This document shows positions 36,071-49,818 of a stretch of 64,000 bases of DNA, in pieces. The position numbers were made by a program, and so were the translations under genes. This DNA is from Apostichopus japonicus (Eukaryota; Echinodermata; Holothuroidea; Aspidochirotida; Stichopodidae), in contig NC_092578.1 of the NCBI RefSeq assembly GCF_037975245.1, positions 16,686,821 to 16,750,820 on the forward strand. The letters are read 5' to 3'. The notes under the pieces were generated by a model. It saw only the letters and a list, made by a program, of their open reading frames with translations, did no database searches and was not told the origin of the DNA. The first letter of the stretch is position 1. Each line of letters opens with the position of its first letter.

Positions 36071-37525
36071 CTCTAAAGTGTCTTGAGTGAACTGGTAACC
36101 TTTTAACACTGTGCACCCTTAGAGGCCCAGTCACTACAGGTCTACGACCCTCCACGTTTCTACCACAATTTGCTGAGGGAGGGCACTGTTGAAGAGGTTT
36201 AACCTATTCACTCGAGTGCTGCCAATGTGGGGAGACAGGTAAGCCAGGAGACAAAGTAAATTATAGATAAATTCCAAAACCTCTGCTGAGGGGAAGTCGT
36301 GGTCATCAGTTCTTACTTTTGCTATAATGATAAAATTCTCTATCAAACCAATACCACATGGAATATTTCTCTTTGTTTTCTGTAAACTTCTAAAACGCTG
36401 GTTGAAACGCAAATTATGATGAAAAATAACGACTTTTCCATGCTTCTTACAGGTCAACAAGTTCATATACACCGTGACAAGGCAGAGACTCCTCTTTTGA
36501 GGCACGCATCAAGGGGTTTCGTAATAAGTCAGGTCAGGCACCAGGGAGAATTATGTCACCAGGTCCCACTTTGTAGTTTTTTATAGTTCCCCAGGGTCTG
36601 TAATTGGCCCCAGGCTCCTGAGACCACTGCTCTTCTAGCTCCCCTTTCCCGTTGTCATTGGGCCTGACACTGACCCCCAACAGGGTTTACGTCAATTACC
36701 TCACCACCGAACATCATTAAACTATCTCTTCTACTTTAACTGTCCGTTGAAACTAGTTGCTTTGAGGGTGGTGGTTCTTCTCTAAACAAATACCTACAGG
36801 TGGTTTATCTACGAAGCTGAGGAAATGAACAGGAAATTACACAAGACAACTCTCTAAAGAAGCCACACAATTACGATGGAAAATTATTAAAACGAAAATT
36901 ATCCACTGGAAAAGTTTCAACCTTTGGGGCAGTTTTTATGGAACCGTTTAAATTATTCGTACATCTTCGAGAGCGGGGCACGGGATTGAAAAAACACCTG
37001 ACAATCTCACCAGGAGTATGGGAGTATGGAAGACTATTATTTTACTATGTATTGTATCAAACTGAAGTAAGAAGAACTATTTACTACAAAGATGAGAGTG
37101 AGTGGGGTGGATTTTTGCAGCGATGTTTTGCCTAACCAGAGAGCCAGTTAGCTTTGTGATTCCTTGCCTAAAAATTTGCTTATACTGTAATTATCTGACT
37201 AATGTGGAGTAAAGAGAGTTAAATTGGTCCAAGAATTAAGTGAGAAAGAGAAAAGATTTGCAGAAATCCCTTGTGGGCATCAACCACGTCATTCACTCAA
37301 AAGGATTTTACAGTGTAGAATTTTGATTGCAAAATGTTTCAATATCAAGAAAGGACAGTCTTCCTATGTCGAATCAAGACAAATTGTACAACTTTGAGCT
37401 ACCAAATCCCTTAAAATAGTTATTCAGAGTTACATGACATTGTTTATATGCACTGTGAAATATTCTGGCGAAAATGGCAAAAGTTTTTCACCATTTCAGA
37501 TAACCTGTTGACCCCCAGTTTTGTA

Positions 37526-37650
37526 ATGAGTTGGAAAATCCAGAACAGTGAAAAAATTTCCAACCTCCACCAGGGTTGGAACCTGGCCTCCTGCTTAATA
37601 TGCGGACACCCTAACCAACTAGGTTATGGACGCTGATTGCATGTCCAGGG
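37526..37650 (-). mobile_element. tRNA-derived SINE, copy 1
   Basis: On the minus strand cctagttggttagggtgtcc resembles a polymerase III A box. About 30 bases later ggttccaaccc is a B box with two changes from consensus. The tail (ttcactgttctggattttccaactcatta) is shared with the copy at 37889-37980, which shows that the unit is mobile. Confidence 0.7.
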
Positions 37651-37888
37651 GTTCAAAACCAGTGAGGAAGGTCATCATTCAACTGAATTGACCAATGCTA
37701 GTTCTGTTTTGGTGATACAATTTTAGCGTTACTCTAGAGATAAATCATGATGCTAACCAACCCAAAATCACTCGTGGATCCTACAGTAAGGCCGGATCTC
37801 GAAAGAGATACTTTGAACAGACTCTGTTAAATGAAATGGATATGAACGACCAAGTCAAATGAATGTATATAAATATATTTGAAAAGGT

Positions 37889-37980
37889 AATGAGTTGGAA
37901 AAATCCAGAACAGTGAAAAAATCCATTCTCCACTGGGATTCGAACCCGGGCCTCCTGCTTTATATGCAGACACCCTATAT
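37889..37980 (-). mobile_element. tRNA-derived SINE, copy 2 (5' truncated)
   Basis: The minus strand carries gcaggaggcccgggttcgaatcccagtgg with a perfect B box (GGTTCGAATCC), then the same tail as copy 1. The A-box half is missing, as in a truncated insertion. Confidence 0.72.
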
Positions 37981-40763
37981 TATATGCATAAATATGTATA
38001 TATTCTGCATTAACACAAAAACTATGTATATGCTATGTCTCACATACTATTACTTACTATGTCACAGACTGATGATCAATTCCTTTGAATCTGGGTCAGA
38101 TTCTGAATTTAAAACCTGCAAAGAAAACTGATCAGCCAAACTGGATATGGGTGGGGATCTAGTGTAAACAGGTTCTCATAGAGAAAGGTAAAAGAAAATG
38201 TTTACAAGGCTTTTATGAGGTTTAGAAGCAAAATGCAAACTATGTTGCTTTTTATTCCAACGGTAAGCATACTGAAAGAATCGAGAAATTAGCCAGAAGG
38301 TAAGAAGCACTTCTAAACAAGAAAGTTGACACTTGTGGAATTCGGAGCCTCAAAGATAAGGAGAGTGAAAATGGCTCGGCAAAATGCAAATTTTGAAAAG
38401 ATCGCCTTCACAGTGGTTCATAAATGTTTATTCATTGTGATGTACGGTATTCTTATTTGTCTGAATGTAAAGTCGGCTCAGTATTAAAACAGGTCTAGAA
38501 TTCCAAAAGTTTAGCCACTAAGTAAAAAAGAAAGAAAAAAGAAGCAATTGCTTAAAAAACTACTGGCTAAAACCAATTCCCACGGGCATTTTCCTGAATT
38601 AACGACACACGTACGTACGTATGTATGTACGTACCTTACCGTGCGGGCTTGAGGGAGCAGCGAAACAATACATTAACTGATAACGAAGCAGTAATACGGT
38701 GGCTTACGCAAGGTTACAGAAATCATGTCGATTGTCTGATCGACGACTGTCGCTCGACTTTAGAAAACACGTGTTTATGTTCTTACATGTCAACTGGCAG
38801 ACAGAAAGATGTAAGTGCCTTTTTCCCTACTGGCAAATCGTGAATTTCACTGCATTTAGCCCCAGCATCTAGCCTGATATGTTGAGATCTTTCGGTAGTT
38901 AACAAAAATATGAGTTTGCTCGGGAAGGGCCAGGGGGTCGTGACCTGGGTGTGCGGAACGATCAGGATTTCAAGCACTTTTGGGATTGATTTTCTTTAGT
39001 AATTTTCAAGCATGCTTACAAAACAAATTCAACAGCAATATCGAGTGACAGTCTTTAAACTAACGACAGGCTGGCCGCTCTTACACGGCATCCGAACGTC
39101 TTCAAGACTTTCAACATTTTGTGACAGCGACATCCAGGTCTTGATTTCATCTTTTGTACTTTATTTATTACGGTAGTTTTACAGCTAGATAAATGGGCAG
39201 CAACGACATGAAAATTACCTCTGCCTTATTTTACATTCTCAGTTCTCTCCAGTTTTTCTGTATCTATAAATACATTGTTTTTCAACCACTTCAGATTTTC
39301 GAGGGGGGCATGGTCATAAAACTACTGTAGCTACGTAGCCACACACAACAATAATACTCATTTACATCTTTACCTGATCAAACTATTCCAATCTGAGAGT
39401 TTCAAAGCAAGTGACTATAAAAAAAATAAGAAAAAATACCTCATTGCCATGGAAACACAAATTTAGCAGGATCATGGTAAAAAAGTCAAATTTGAGGCTC
39501 CATGTATGAGATATTTTCAGTGATTTTTCCCTTTTTTCTCCTCTTACTTCATTTTTCTCTCTCAAAAGACCGACATTCTAAGGGCGTGTAACCTTTTGAC
39601 AGTTTTCATTTCCGATCAACTTGCATCGTTGAATTTTGGTAGTTTTATCTCGTAGACAAAAATAAAATACCTATTAACTTTTAAACATCCTTTCCGTGGA
39701 AAATACATTATTTAAGGTCATCTCCATTTGCCCTTCCAAATATGCTATAAAATCAGATATTGGTCACGCACTGAAACATTTAAATGGCTCACTGGACACA
39801 CTTCAGTGTTTGGGAAGAATTTTGGAAAAAAGTCCGAACTTTAGGAAACTCTAGGAAAGTATTACTGAAAAGTGTAAGCAATATTTAACAGGCTGAAAAA
39901 AAATTTGGGAAGGATGTAAAACTGATGCCATTTAAACCTTTAAACATACATTTTGAAGCGAAGAAAGAGAATTTTTTTTTTTTGCATTTAATGTAATTTA
40001 ATTCTAATTCTAACTCTAAAGTCTGTGTATGAAATTATGAATACTTTGGATCCAAGAAAATGCAGTTATTCCTTTTTAGTCCTGAAATTGAACCATTGAA
40101 ATAAGATATGTCATATAACACTACTTTGTACAGCATGTCTCTGCCATGTCGTCGTCGAGACGGTAAAAGCACCCACACACCGCACCCCTTTAAAAGTCAC
40201 TCTTGAGGTCTCTAATGGAACAAGCTGCTGGGCTTCCTACCTACCCCTGACAGCTGTCGTTCTGCTAGGGTTATATAGTCAGTATAAATAAGAGAGCTAG
40301 ACACTCCGCTCTGTCAGATGCAATTGAATTTCAACCGTTTAAATGCTTCATTATCGGGGAATCCTGGAAAGGTTTCTGACAATGGCACACCCTTAAAAAT
40401 AAGGTACAGCTAAGTACTGACGACAAAGATGAGAAGTGTACTTTTCAGGGGCTCACAATTTTATTAAATTGTTTTCCACAAAAAAAAGGGGGGGGCGGGA
40501 GAATAGCTAAAAAAAAAAACACAGAGGAGAGGCAAGTTGCCTTGGGGGAGATACAAAACGGAGAGAAGGGTAAAAATTAAAGCAGCTGGCCCTGTAAGCA
40601 ACACGACCATCTCCTGTCACGACAGTTGGTGAGTGTTAATTATTCGCCGATCTGTTTATAATCGGTCGACGGCTACGGGTCGCAGAAGGCGTGGGATGAA
40701 TGACTTTCTACGGTTGGCGGTGAATAAGACGAGACTTCAAATTTCTGCTGTGCATGCCTACTA

Positions 40764-41150
40764 ATAATAATAATCATAATAATAAATGAGACTTATATAG
40801 CGCCAAATCAGTAAACAAAAGTTACTGCTCAAAGCGCTTTACAAAGAAAGTAAATTAATTTACAAAAGAACAAGTGAAAAAATGGGTCTTAAGTAGACTT
40901 TTGAAAGTAGAAAGTTTATAGCATGTTCGAATGTGATCTGGTAACTTGTTCCAGAGATAAGACCCAGAGTATTGGAAGCTTCTGTAACCATAGTTCTTCA
41001 GACGTGGTTTTGGAACAGTTAAATACAGTTTGTTGGAGGAATGAAGTCTGCGAGTTGGAGTATATGGCAAGAGATGGAAGGAACAATTTAAACAATTTGA
41101 GGAAAATTCTGGCGAAATGTTTTCAGAAACTTGCATGCTCTACAATGGGT
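40764..41150 (-). mobile_element. LINE 3' fragment (CR1/L2-like) with end of reverse transcriptase and 3' tail
   Basis: The minus strand from about 41136 to 40855 encodes the last 93 residues of a LINE polymerase. The pattern RLHSSNKLYLTVPKPRLKNY, then FQYSGSYLWNKLPDHIR, then FKSLLKTHFF is typical of the end of the non-LTR retrotransposon reverse transcriptase protein. A short 3' UTR follows containing aagcgctttgagcagtaac and ggcgctatataagtctcat, then an ATT/TTA microsatellite at the very 3' end, characteristic of the CR1/L2 clade. The copy is truncated at its 5' side near 41150. No catalytic domain remains. Confidence 0.88.
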
Positions 41151-44100
41151 GCTCATTCTGTACAGTAATTCTCTTTGTGAGAATATTTACATCTTTTACT
41201 AAATATTTGAATTAAAACTTTAAATTATATAGTTCTTGGAAGAAATGCCAAATAAAAAAAAAATAAGGGAAAAAAAGTTTTACACTGTTATATCTTCATG
41301 ATGTAATTAGCTTTGTTTAATTGAACCCCCCCCCACATCCCCACTCCCATAGGTATATATTGAAAGCATTTTCTTAGATACATATATCTATCTCAGAATA
41401 TTAAGGGCAAAAAGGGGGAAAACATATAATATTGAAGGCTAACAGGCATGTGTAGCCTGAAGAAATGAAAAGGGTACTTTTCATGCACAAAAGGAGTCAC
41501 ATTTAATATATTTATGGAGTAATTTTAAGGTTTTTCACAAATCTCTGTGGCAGACAGTTTCAGACACATGCCCCAACACCTTCTTCCCACTGTTCAGCTA
41601 CCTTAACCTAATCCACTATCCTTCTCCCAATCCCCTCTCCTTTTCCTAACCCTCTCTACTTCCAAATACCACCTTCTTCCTTACCCCCCCCCCCTCTTTC
41701 CAAGAGTGCAGACCTACATAGTCGCCATGGTTTGGTAAAATTCTTGCATTCACGGTTAACGACAGTTCGGAACAATTTTATGCAGTACTGACTGTATAGC
41801 TAAATGCTACTCATCAATATACGAATATGTATAGCAGCTATTTGTACGATGAAAACATAACATCAAATTCAATACTTTTAGCAAAATGGCAAAATTTCAT
41901 AACTCTGAAACTCCCAAAATATATAAAAAGTGCAAAATTCATACCCTGGAGAGAATCATCATCCCCACAAAACATATCCACTCCTTGGAGAATCAGAACA
42001 GAACAGTGATGAGCATTCAAAAAAGTACAAATATATGGTTCACATGTCTCTTGCGTTCCTACTGACGCCAATGTTTCATTTTCGATAGAAAAAAATAACC
42101 CACATATATACAAAAATGAAATAAAAAATTATATAATTTTTTTTTTTTTAAAGCAAAGCAAAACAAAACAATTCTCCTTCTTATTATCTAAAACTATTCA
42201 GACATTTAACAAACCCCTCTTCATGCCCGAGAAATCTTTTACAAAAGGGGAGGGTTGTAATCAATTTTCCCAGACTGTACAGTAGGTAATCAATTTATAC
42301 ATGAAAATGGAATGCTCAGTTGACAGACCACATACCGACTGAGGTAAAATTCACGTACTTTTCCTGTTCTTTAGATAGATAGCATGTAGTAGTACTCTTT
42401 ACTTAAAAACGTAACTGTAATTGGAATACGGTATAAAAAGCCAAAAAGTGCAATGTCACGTCCATAGACAATGGGATACAGAAAAGGGCTATGGCGTAAC
42501 TATTCCTTTTCGATAGGTAAGAAAACTTTATAATATTTTATGAATACATTAAAATACAAACGTTGTATTTAAATCGAGGTAATTGAACTGTATATACGGG
42601 TTTCAAAAGTGTTCACCTCGTTAGAGGAGTACCGTTCATTACTTATTAAATCAGAGAACAATAGAAAGTGTCATAGATTCATATTATGCAACCTTCAAGA
42701 AAGAAAGAGAAAATGAGAGAGATAAATTTTAAGTTTCAAGGTATAACGGTTCACCTAGAATTCTCTGTGGGAAATGGGAGGACATGAGAAGAAAAAGTGT
42801 ATAGCATTTTCAACAGATAATTGCTGCTCTTGTACTTTGATTGAAGCTGATGTGGGAGTGGAATATGAGGGGTCTGCCCCTCTCCTACCCTCCCCCATCT
42901 CACCCCCGCTTCTCAACCCTATATAGGGGTGGGTGGTACCTGGTTAAGCATCTTTAACTTCCCATGTACTCTACTATTGCAGAGAGCAATCATGATAGAG
43001 CCTTCTGAAACTATTGTATTGGTAGTATTGCCATAAACTACAATACCTGTCTTCATATTTACAAAGTTTTACATCCGTAGAAATAATCATTTTATAATTA
43101 CTGTAGATCCCAACAAAGAGCCCAAGAACTTGTATTCCGCTGCCACCCGTTTACGACAAATTTGCACTTTCTTCACACTTTTAAAACCATATTGATGGTA
43201 ATAAGGCTGAAATTTATATTTTGCAATCAATAATCAGCATCTTCCCTCTGTTTTCACAAATTCCCTGTTTAAACACCACGCAGCACATTTCAACATGCAC
43301 TACTTTTATTTTGGTTTGCATACAAGTTTTGAAACTATTAAAGATAAAGAATAACAGTTTAATTTTGAAGAAAAAAAAGTTTATAAACATTTACAACTGA
43401 TCTGAAATCAAAAATACATCCTACATTCAAGGTCCCTGCCTTTTTTTTACTTTCATTTCCCAAATTAACATCAAACTGCCTCCTTGAAATTGATCAGAAA
43501 GCTCTCATAGTCTAATAAATATATGGAAGAAAGAAAAAAAAAAAAAAATTTATAGAAAAATATAAAAGGGCTATTAAAAGCAGCATTAATAATGGTTACT
43601 TTATTCTTCTGATTCAATTTGGATATGTCACAAGTTTTTTTTTGAAATGGTGTTAAAACTGGCCGACCCTCTAGGCCTTTCTTCATTGTATTCTCTTATT
43701 CTTTGTTTGGGGGCTTTATAACCTCTACTACCTTATTACAGCAGAAGTGTTTGCAATGAGTGTGCGAATGCCAGGACGATGGTCTATTAAACCCTGTGGC
43801 CTTTGCCATCTTGAGAATACCAGCTTGAATTATAGGGGGATAGAGTAAACATGTTATAGATTAGAGCTATTGATAAAGGGGCTAGGTTAACATCAGCCTA
43901 GAATATAAAAAAAAAAAAATAGGGAGTTATTTAAAACACAGCTGTATGCAAATAAATGTCCTTTTAAAATGGAAAAAAAGTTCAGCTGGTTAGGTTCAAG
44001 CTGGAACTGGACTGAGAATAAAAAAGAAACGTTTGTTTGTATGAACTTAAAAAATCTACATTTTATAAAACAATTTGTCCAAAGAAATAAATTTCATGTT

Positions 44101-45170
44101 AAAGTTTGATTTATTTTCCTGAGCAAAACTGAGATGTTAAATTGCTAATATTAGCTTTCATGGCCGTGCAGCTGGTTGTTTCGGTCTATGTGGACAGATA
44201 TTTTGTTAAAGATGATGTTGTAAACCCATATGTTCCAGTCTGGTACAGTAAGTATGATTCGATTACAGACTGTCAAATTCGAAACAAAATGCTGGTTTTG
44301 GAGGAGGAGAGAGAGGGGGAACAGGAAAGGATGTTGAATGAGGCAAAGGGGAGGGGGAGGGGGGAGACAGGGTGGGAGAAAGAAGAGGTAATGGTAAGGT
44401 TTATCGATCAACTTTTCAATGGCTGCAGAATCTTTCTGAATGTATCAGAGAGCAGTAGGTCATTGAATCATGTGAAACATTAATGTTGCATTAAACTGTT
44501 CATTATCATGTAACATGTTCATCATCATCTTATGGTTCACGTCAGTAGAGGAGACTATCATTTTTTCGACGCAGGTATTATACGTCAAAATATACGCAGG
44601 AGTCGGTTGATTGTACGGAATTACGACAAAGAAAAAAATTATACTGCAAATTCAAATCCTGCATTGAAGTCTGTGACAATGATAAAACCATAGAAAAAAA
44701 ATTGTACAGATTTCTCATAAATATGAGGAAGAAAGTTGAAAAGTGTCAGTTTACAATCGATGCATATGACTGAAATAAAAGACAAATGTAAGGGTACTTT
44801 TTTTACATTGTACAAAATGACTTGACACTTTCCTAATTCACAAATCCTGCAGCAATAGTCGCCAAGTTCACCAATTTCCCCAAATGTCTTCTGCAAACAT
44901 TTTATTTTATTTTAGAGATTTCATTTCTAATGATCTTCCCAACCTCCACTCCCCTCCCCCTCCCCTCCCCCCCCGAATATGTGTATGAATTACTTGCCAC
45001 CTTACTATTGTTTATATATTTTTTAAGCAAGTCAGTTTAGATGAGCCCAGTTGCTTCCCTGGACAACCATGTCTACTATAACCCATTCAGAATAGAGTGA
45101 CAGCAAAACCCCGCCCCACCCCTGTTACACATCTGTTCATGAGATCGAAAACACTACTGACCTAAGGATT

Positions 45171-45359
45171 TTAAATAATAATAATTAATGAGACTTGTAT
45201 AGCGCCAAATCAGTAGACAAAAGTCACTGCTCAAGGCGCTTTACAAAGAAAGCAGATTCATTTACAAAAGAACAAGTGAAAAGATGGGTCTTAAGTAGAC
45301 TTTTGAATGTAGAAAGTTTAGAGCATGTTAGAATGTGATCCGGTAACTTGTTCCAGATC
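45171..45359 (-). mobile_element. LINE 3' fragment, second copy of the same family
   Basis: The sequence matches 40775-40955 closely, with the same 'tagcgccaaatcagta.acaaaagt.actgctcaa' block, the same coding end and the same (ATT)n terminus. It is truncated earlier, near 45359. It is a short remnant with no function. Confidence 0.88.
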
Positions 45360-48289
45360 ACCTTGGAAACCACACGTATGGTGATTTTGCACTAAGTAGA
45401 CTCATTCACAAATTTCAAATACATATCTCAAATTCTTTTATAACCGTAGTTTTTTGGGTCATAATGTGCAGACTTGTCTCTCTTTAAATAAATATAGACA
45501 ATAATCAAGTAAGCAGACTTTTTGAAAGGGGGAAAAAAAAAATTAAAATGGATTTAAATAAAACACATAAATTACTGTATCGTTCAACCCAAATGAGCAC
45601 GAGCAACATGTAATTATTCCGAAAAGAAAGCAGATTGGCAACTAATCCACATCGATGGAAGGTCAGTAATGTGCTTGCACACAATCAAATGTCATTAGAT
45701 GTAAAAAGTCTGACAAATTTTGATGTCATTTTCTAGGTCAGACCATTTTGTTCTTCTAGCTTAAAACAAAATTGATGAGCACGGAAACATGCGGATGAAT
45801 GTATTAATGCACGACTCCCACGTCGGAAGTTGCTTGAGGGATAAAACTTACATTCTGGACGGTTTGCCACTTATGTAGTAGCTCCAGTCAAATACTGTAC
45901 CATATGTGCTTTAATGATGAAAAAAAAGGTGTTTTTTTTTTTTGCCTTACCAAATTTCACAAAGTTGAGCCCCATTATTTTAAAGGGGGGGGGGGGAGGT
46001 ATAGACTGACTAATAGCATTCAATTTTGTGCATGTGAAAAAAAATTGCTAAAATGTCAAAAATACTCTCTAGGATGTTGTAACAGTTCAGGGTATTATCC
46101 CAAAGCATTTCTGAATGAGAGAATTGAGGCGGGGGGGGTGGGGGGAGGGCGGTGGCCTCGGAGAGGGTCATTGGGTGCAGTGCAAGAAGGTTACCAGTTG
46201 TTATATGAGTTATATGAGGTGGTAGATTGGAGTGCACATGTATCAAGAGGACAGGTAAGAGAGTGGGATGAAGCAAATCATGATTTAACAGTGACCATTA
46301 TTCAACCTTCTAGCATATTTTGGGGGCTACTTTGATGACCTTTAAGAATGAACCATTCGCATACAGCATCTCCTAAATCTAAACAAAACCTTTAAGCCAA
46401 AGGTCACCAGTATAGGCCCCACAGTTTAACATGCTAAGAAACCTGTTAGTTACAACTTGCAAAAGAGTTGTTAAAATGATGTAAGCTACCTTTCATAGTT
46501 TGTTATGACTCACTAGTTATATTTCCAGACATATATGGGAGTGTCCAAATCAGATTAAAATCAAAAATACCTCTGGCAAAGGGAAAACAGCTTTGAGGGT
46601 GACAGTAAATACATTCGATGAAGTTTGAATACGAGTGACCATTTCTTGGCATTCTGGCATATTTAGTGAACAATATATATAGTGATGACCTTTAAAAGCC
46701 AATGATGTTACAACTTGATGGATAAAATCACAGCTCCTTTAACCCGCACTGTCACAATAAATCTAGAATTTCAAAAAACGATGATAATTCCTATCAACAG
46801 GTTATCAACCCAGATACTGTAGACAACTGCTTCAATGCAAAATGTATAATATGTTTTTTTTTTACAAGTTTGACTTTTCCATGTTCAATGTTCGGAGACC
46901 TCTTCTCTCGCTTCGAATGCATGTATCGTCTGGAAAAATAAGAAGAAGCCGTGACTCGAGACAATGATCATTTATTGAAGAGGCAAGGGAAGGAGATGTC
47001 ATCAACACTCACATTTGATACAAGAGGAAACATTGCCGGCATCAGGCATAAAATTGAGCAGGCCGACAACAACAAAACAAAACGAGATGAATGCTGCAGC
47101 CAAGTGCAAAATGGGGTTTGTTTATGTCGAGATAAATTGCGGAAACTGTGCACGACCATTGACTCACCGGCGGCATATTTTTTTTTTAAAAGAGAACACA
47201 ATTTTTGGATAGAACAGAATTCCAAGTGGGTGACCTCAGGATTCGACCAGTGACCGTCGGGAATCCGACCAATGACATCACTGGTTTTGTACCTCCTTTT
47301 GGGTAAAAAAAATTCCTTTCATTTTTCAAAACAAATTTGTTTATAATCTCTAGTCAGATATTGTTTTGAACTTTACTCCAGACTTTTATGACTTTGAAAG
47401 TAGTAACGTCATCACTCGAGAGGACAAAATTATTGCTTTGGACAATGAGACTATACTTGTCGCCAAGACAACCAGTTGATTTTAAAGTGGCTGGGTTGAT
47501 TCACTCCTTCTTCTAAGATCTTTTATCAATCCAGTCATCTCATCGAGACATCAACTTTCGCCATTTGGACGACAGACTAAACGTCATATTAATCTACATC
47601 GCGTAGCACGTTAAAAATCGTTCTTCCCGAATCAGTCCCGACGAAAGGATTTGCAATCTCCATGGCGACGTAAATTTTTGGACTCTACGGATTCTTCCGG
47701 TTACTTGCTGGCATTCTCCGCACTTGTAACCGCCTACCTTCTCCAGAAGGTCTTTCTACTTAACGTTTCAATCAACTCTTACCCTTTCAGGATAGATTGT
47801 AAGTATCTGTCAGGACTTTCGACTTAAAACACATCAAATGTTTTTCTTTTCTCGTTTTCTCTCTCTCTCTCTCTACCAAGCATAAAGCTTTGGAGGCCAT
47901 CTGCATGTAATGAGTGACTGATCTCAAACAGCAGCACTTGCTTACAAGTGCTGGAGATCTGACGGATGCAAAACAGTCTTGTCTGGAACTGCTACCTGGG
48001 AAAGTAATGCTACGCTAATAAAAAACGAACACATGGGCGTGGGTCGCACACTAAAAACAGCCCCCAAACTCCATCCCTTTATAAGAAAAGGATACTTATC
48101 AGGCTTTAAAAGACTGTAGAACGTTCTGAAATCCCAAAGGATGTATAGAAGGTAAAAATCCAATGTATTCCGGGCAATTTCCGTAAGATTTGGTATCCAC
48201 TACAAAAACGCATGTGTAAACACTCTGGATGGTAAAATGAGAAGAAAGGGCAACGACCGGAGGAGCCGGTCGCTGAGGGTGCACAGTGA

Positions 48290-48400
48290 TTAAAGATTAC
48301 CAGGGCATACAGTACTAGGCAGGGTAGAATGAGGTGCTAAGGTTGTGAGGAGACAGGTAAGCGAGGAGTGAAGTAAATTGTAAGTTACCAGCTCTCTGCG
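48290..48400. repeat. Dispersed repeat fragment sharing a block with 36215-36270
   Basis: gaggagacaggtaagcgaggagtgaagtaaattgta here matches ggggagacaggtaagccaggagacaaagtaaattata near 36229. The shared part is about 36 bp; the family is unknown. Confidence 0.45.
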
Positions 48401-49774
48401 TTGATTCTGATATTTTGTTGGATTCGACACATTGATACTCAGCGTCTCTAATTCATACTAGGCTGCTCTTTCAACATACTTGTAAATTTACAGATCTAAG
48501 GACCTCTTGCGTTTCTTCAAAAACTTGTGCAAATGTATTTTGTTTTGTAGTAATATTTCTCCAACATTAAAATCCCTGATGGTATTTGTAGTGACTTACA
48601 GTATCGCATGATCCAGTTTACACATCGATAAACCGCATCCCAAATAAGCTCCCCACCTTTACCTCAATCCCTGCCGCCCTCCTCCTCATCTCCAAATCCA
48701 GATACATTAACACATTCCGAATCTGCCACAATTTCCAAATTACCTCATGTCATCCTAGGTTAAACCGGCCCCCACATCGGGCAAACTCCACCCCCCTCCC
48801 CCATGCTCCTTCCGATGCAAAAGGCAATGGTTCCATTCAAACTCATAACCTCACCTTCCACCAAACCGCACATTACCCCCACCCCTCACATTACCCCCAC
48901 CCCTCACATGACCTCCCACCCACCCCCCTCCCACAACTGCCTCCCACACCACACAACATAATTTGCCAGAGCCATTTTGTTATGTCCCATCACAATGTCC
49001 AGTCAACTGTTCGATAGTAACCAAAATTTTGTATCAACTTCTATCGTTCCTCGTAAAATTTATGAATTTTTTTGAAATTTGAAAGTCACAGAAGCTACGA
49101 GAAAGCATCAACTTTAACACGTCTTTGCCGACCTGAGAAAGGTAGTTCTTAACGAAACTGAAATTATTGTTATATTAAAAATTTGGTACCGAACCTTTCC
49201 ACTTCAAGATGCAATGCCCTTGCTCTTCTAACTGCACTTGGTAAGGTCTAAACAGACTGAAACTTTTTAAGTATAGTTATAAACCATTTTGTTTGATGGG
49301 ATGACTTCTTAATAACTTGACATGGGTTCATTTTCAAATGTTTACGTTTTTCTTTCACCGACCGGTATCACAAAATTATACAAAAATACCCTGCCCGGAT
49401 ACGAAGCCCTCGACACCACCGTACAGTGGCCCCATTTCATCAACGGTCAACGGAATCTTGGGTTCCTCTGTGACAGTAATTAAAATGATGAGGGTGCTTG
49501 AATTACAGTAGAGGACTTTGAGAGGCAGCAATCTCGTAGCCTTCTGGGATTTGGCTCGCCTCAGACCCCACTCAAAAAAACTTGACATCCGCCTGATGAA
49601 AGGATCAGTACTGAATGGATGGCCATCTCATACTCTCTGATAAAGACAGGGGGGGGAATAAGATGCAGCAGGGCTCTCTTTTCCGTGACCCCTGAAATAT
49701 GCTGCTTCTAAAAATGGTGGCATGTTGATATTGTGGTAAATTCCTGTATTTTCAAAGGGATTAAAGGACCCACC

Positions 49775-49818
49775 CTATATATACATATATTTATATATAT
49801 ATATATATGTATATATGA
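49775..49818. repeat. (TA)n microsatellite
   Basis: Interrupted TA repeats (tatatatacatatatttatatata...). Confidence 0.9.

Noticed and set aside
36134-36505. 123-codon minus-strand open frame
   Set aside because: No family motif; overlaps a dispersed repeat block and lies inside an intron.
44142-44483. 113-codon plus-strand open frame with Glu/Arg-rich end
   Set aside because: The charged part comes from a purine-rich run; no motif or splice support.
45904-46335. 143-codon plus-strand open frame
   Set aside because: Spans T and G homopolymers and has no recognisable domain.
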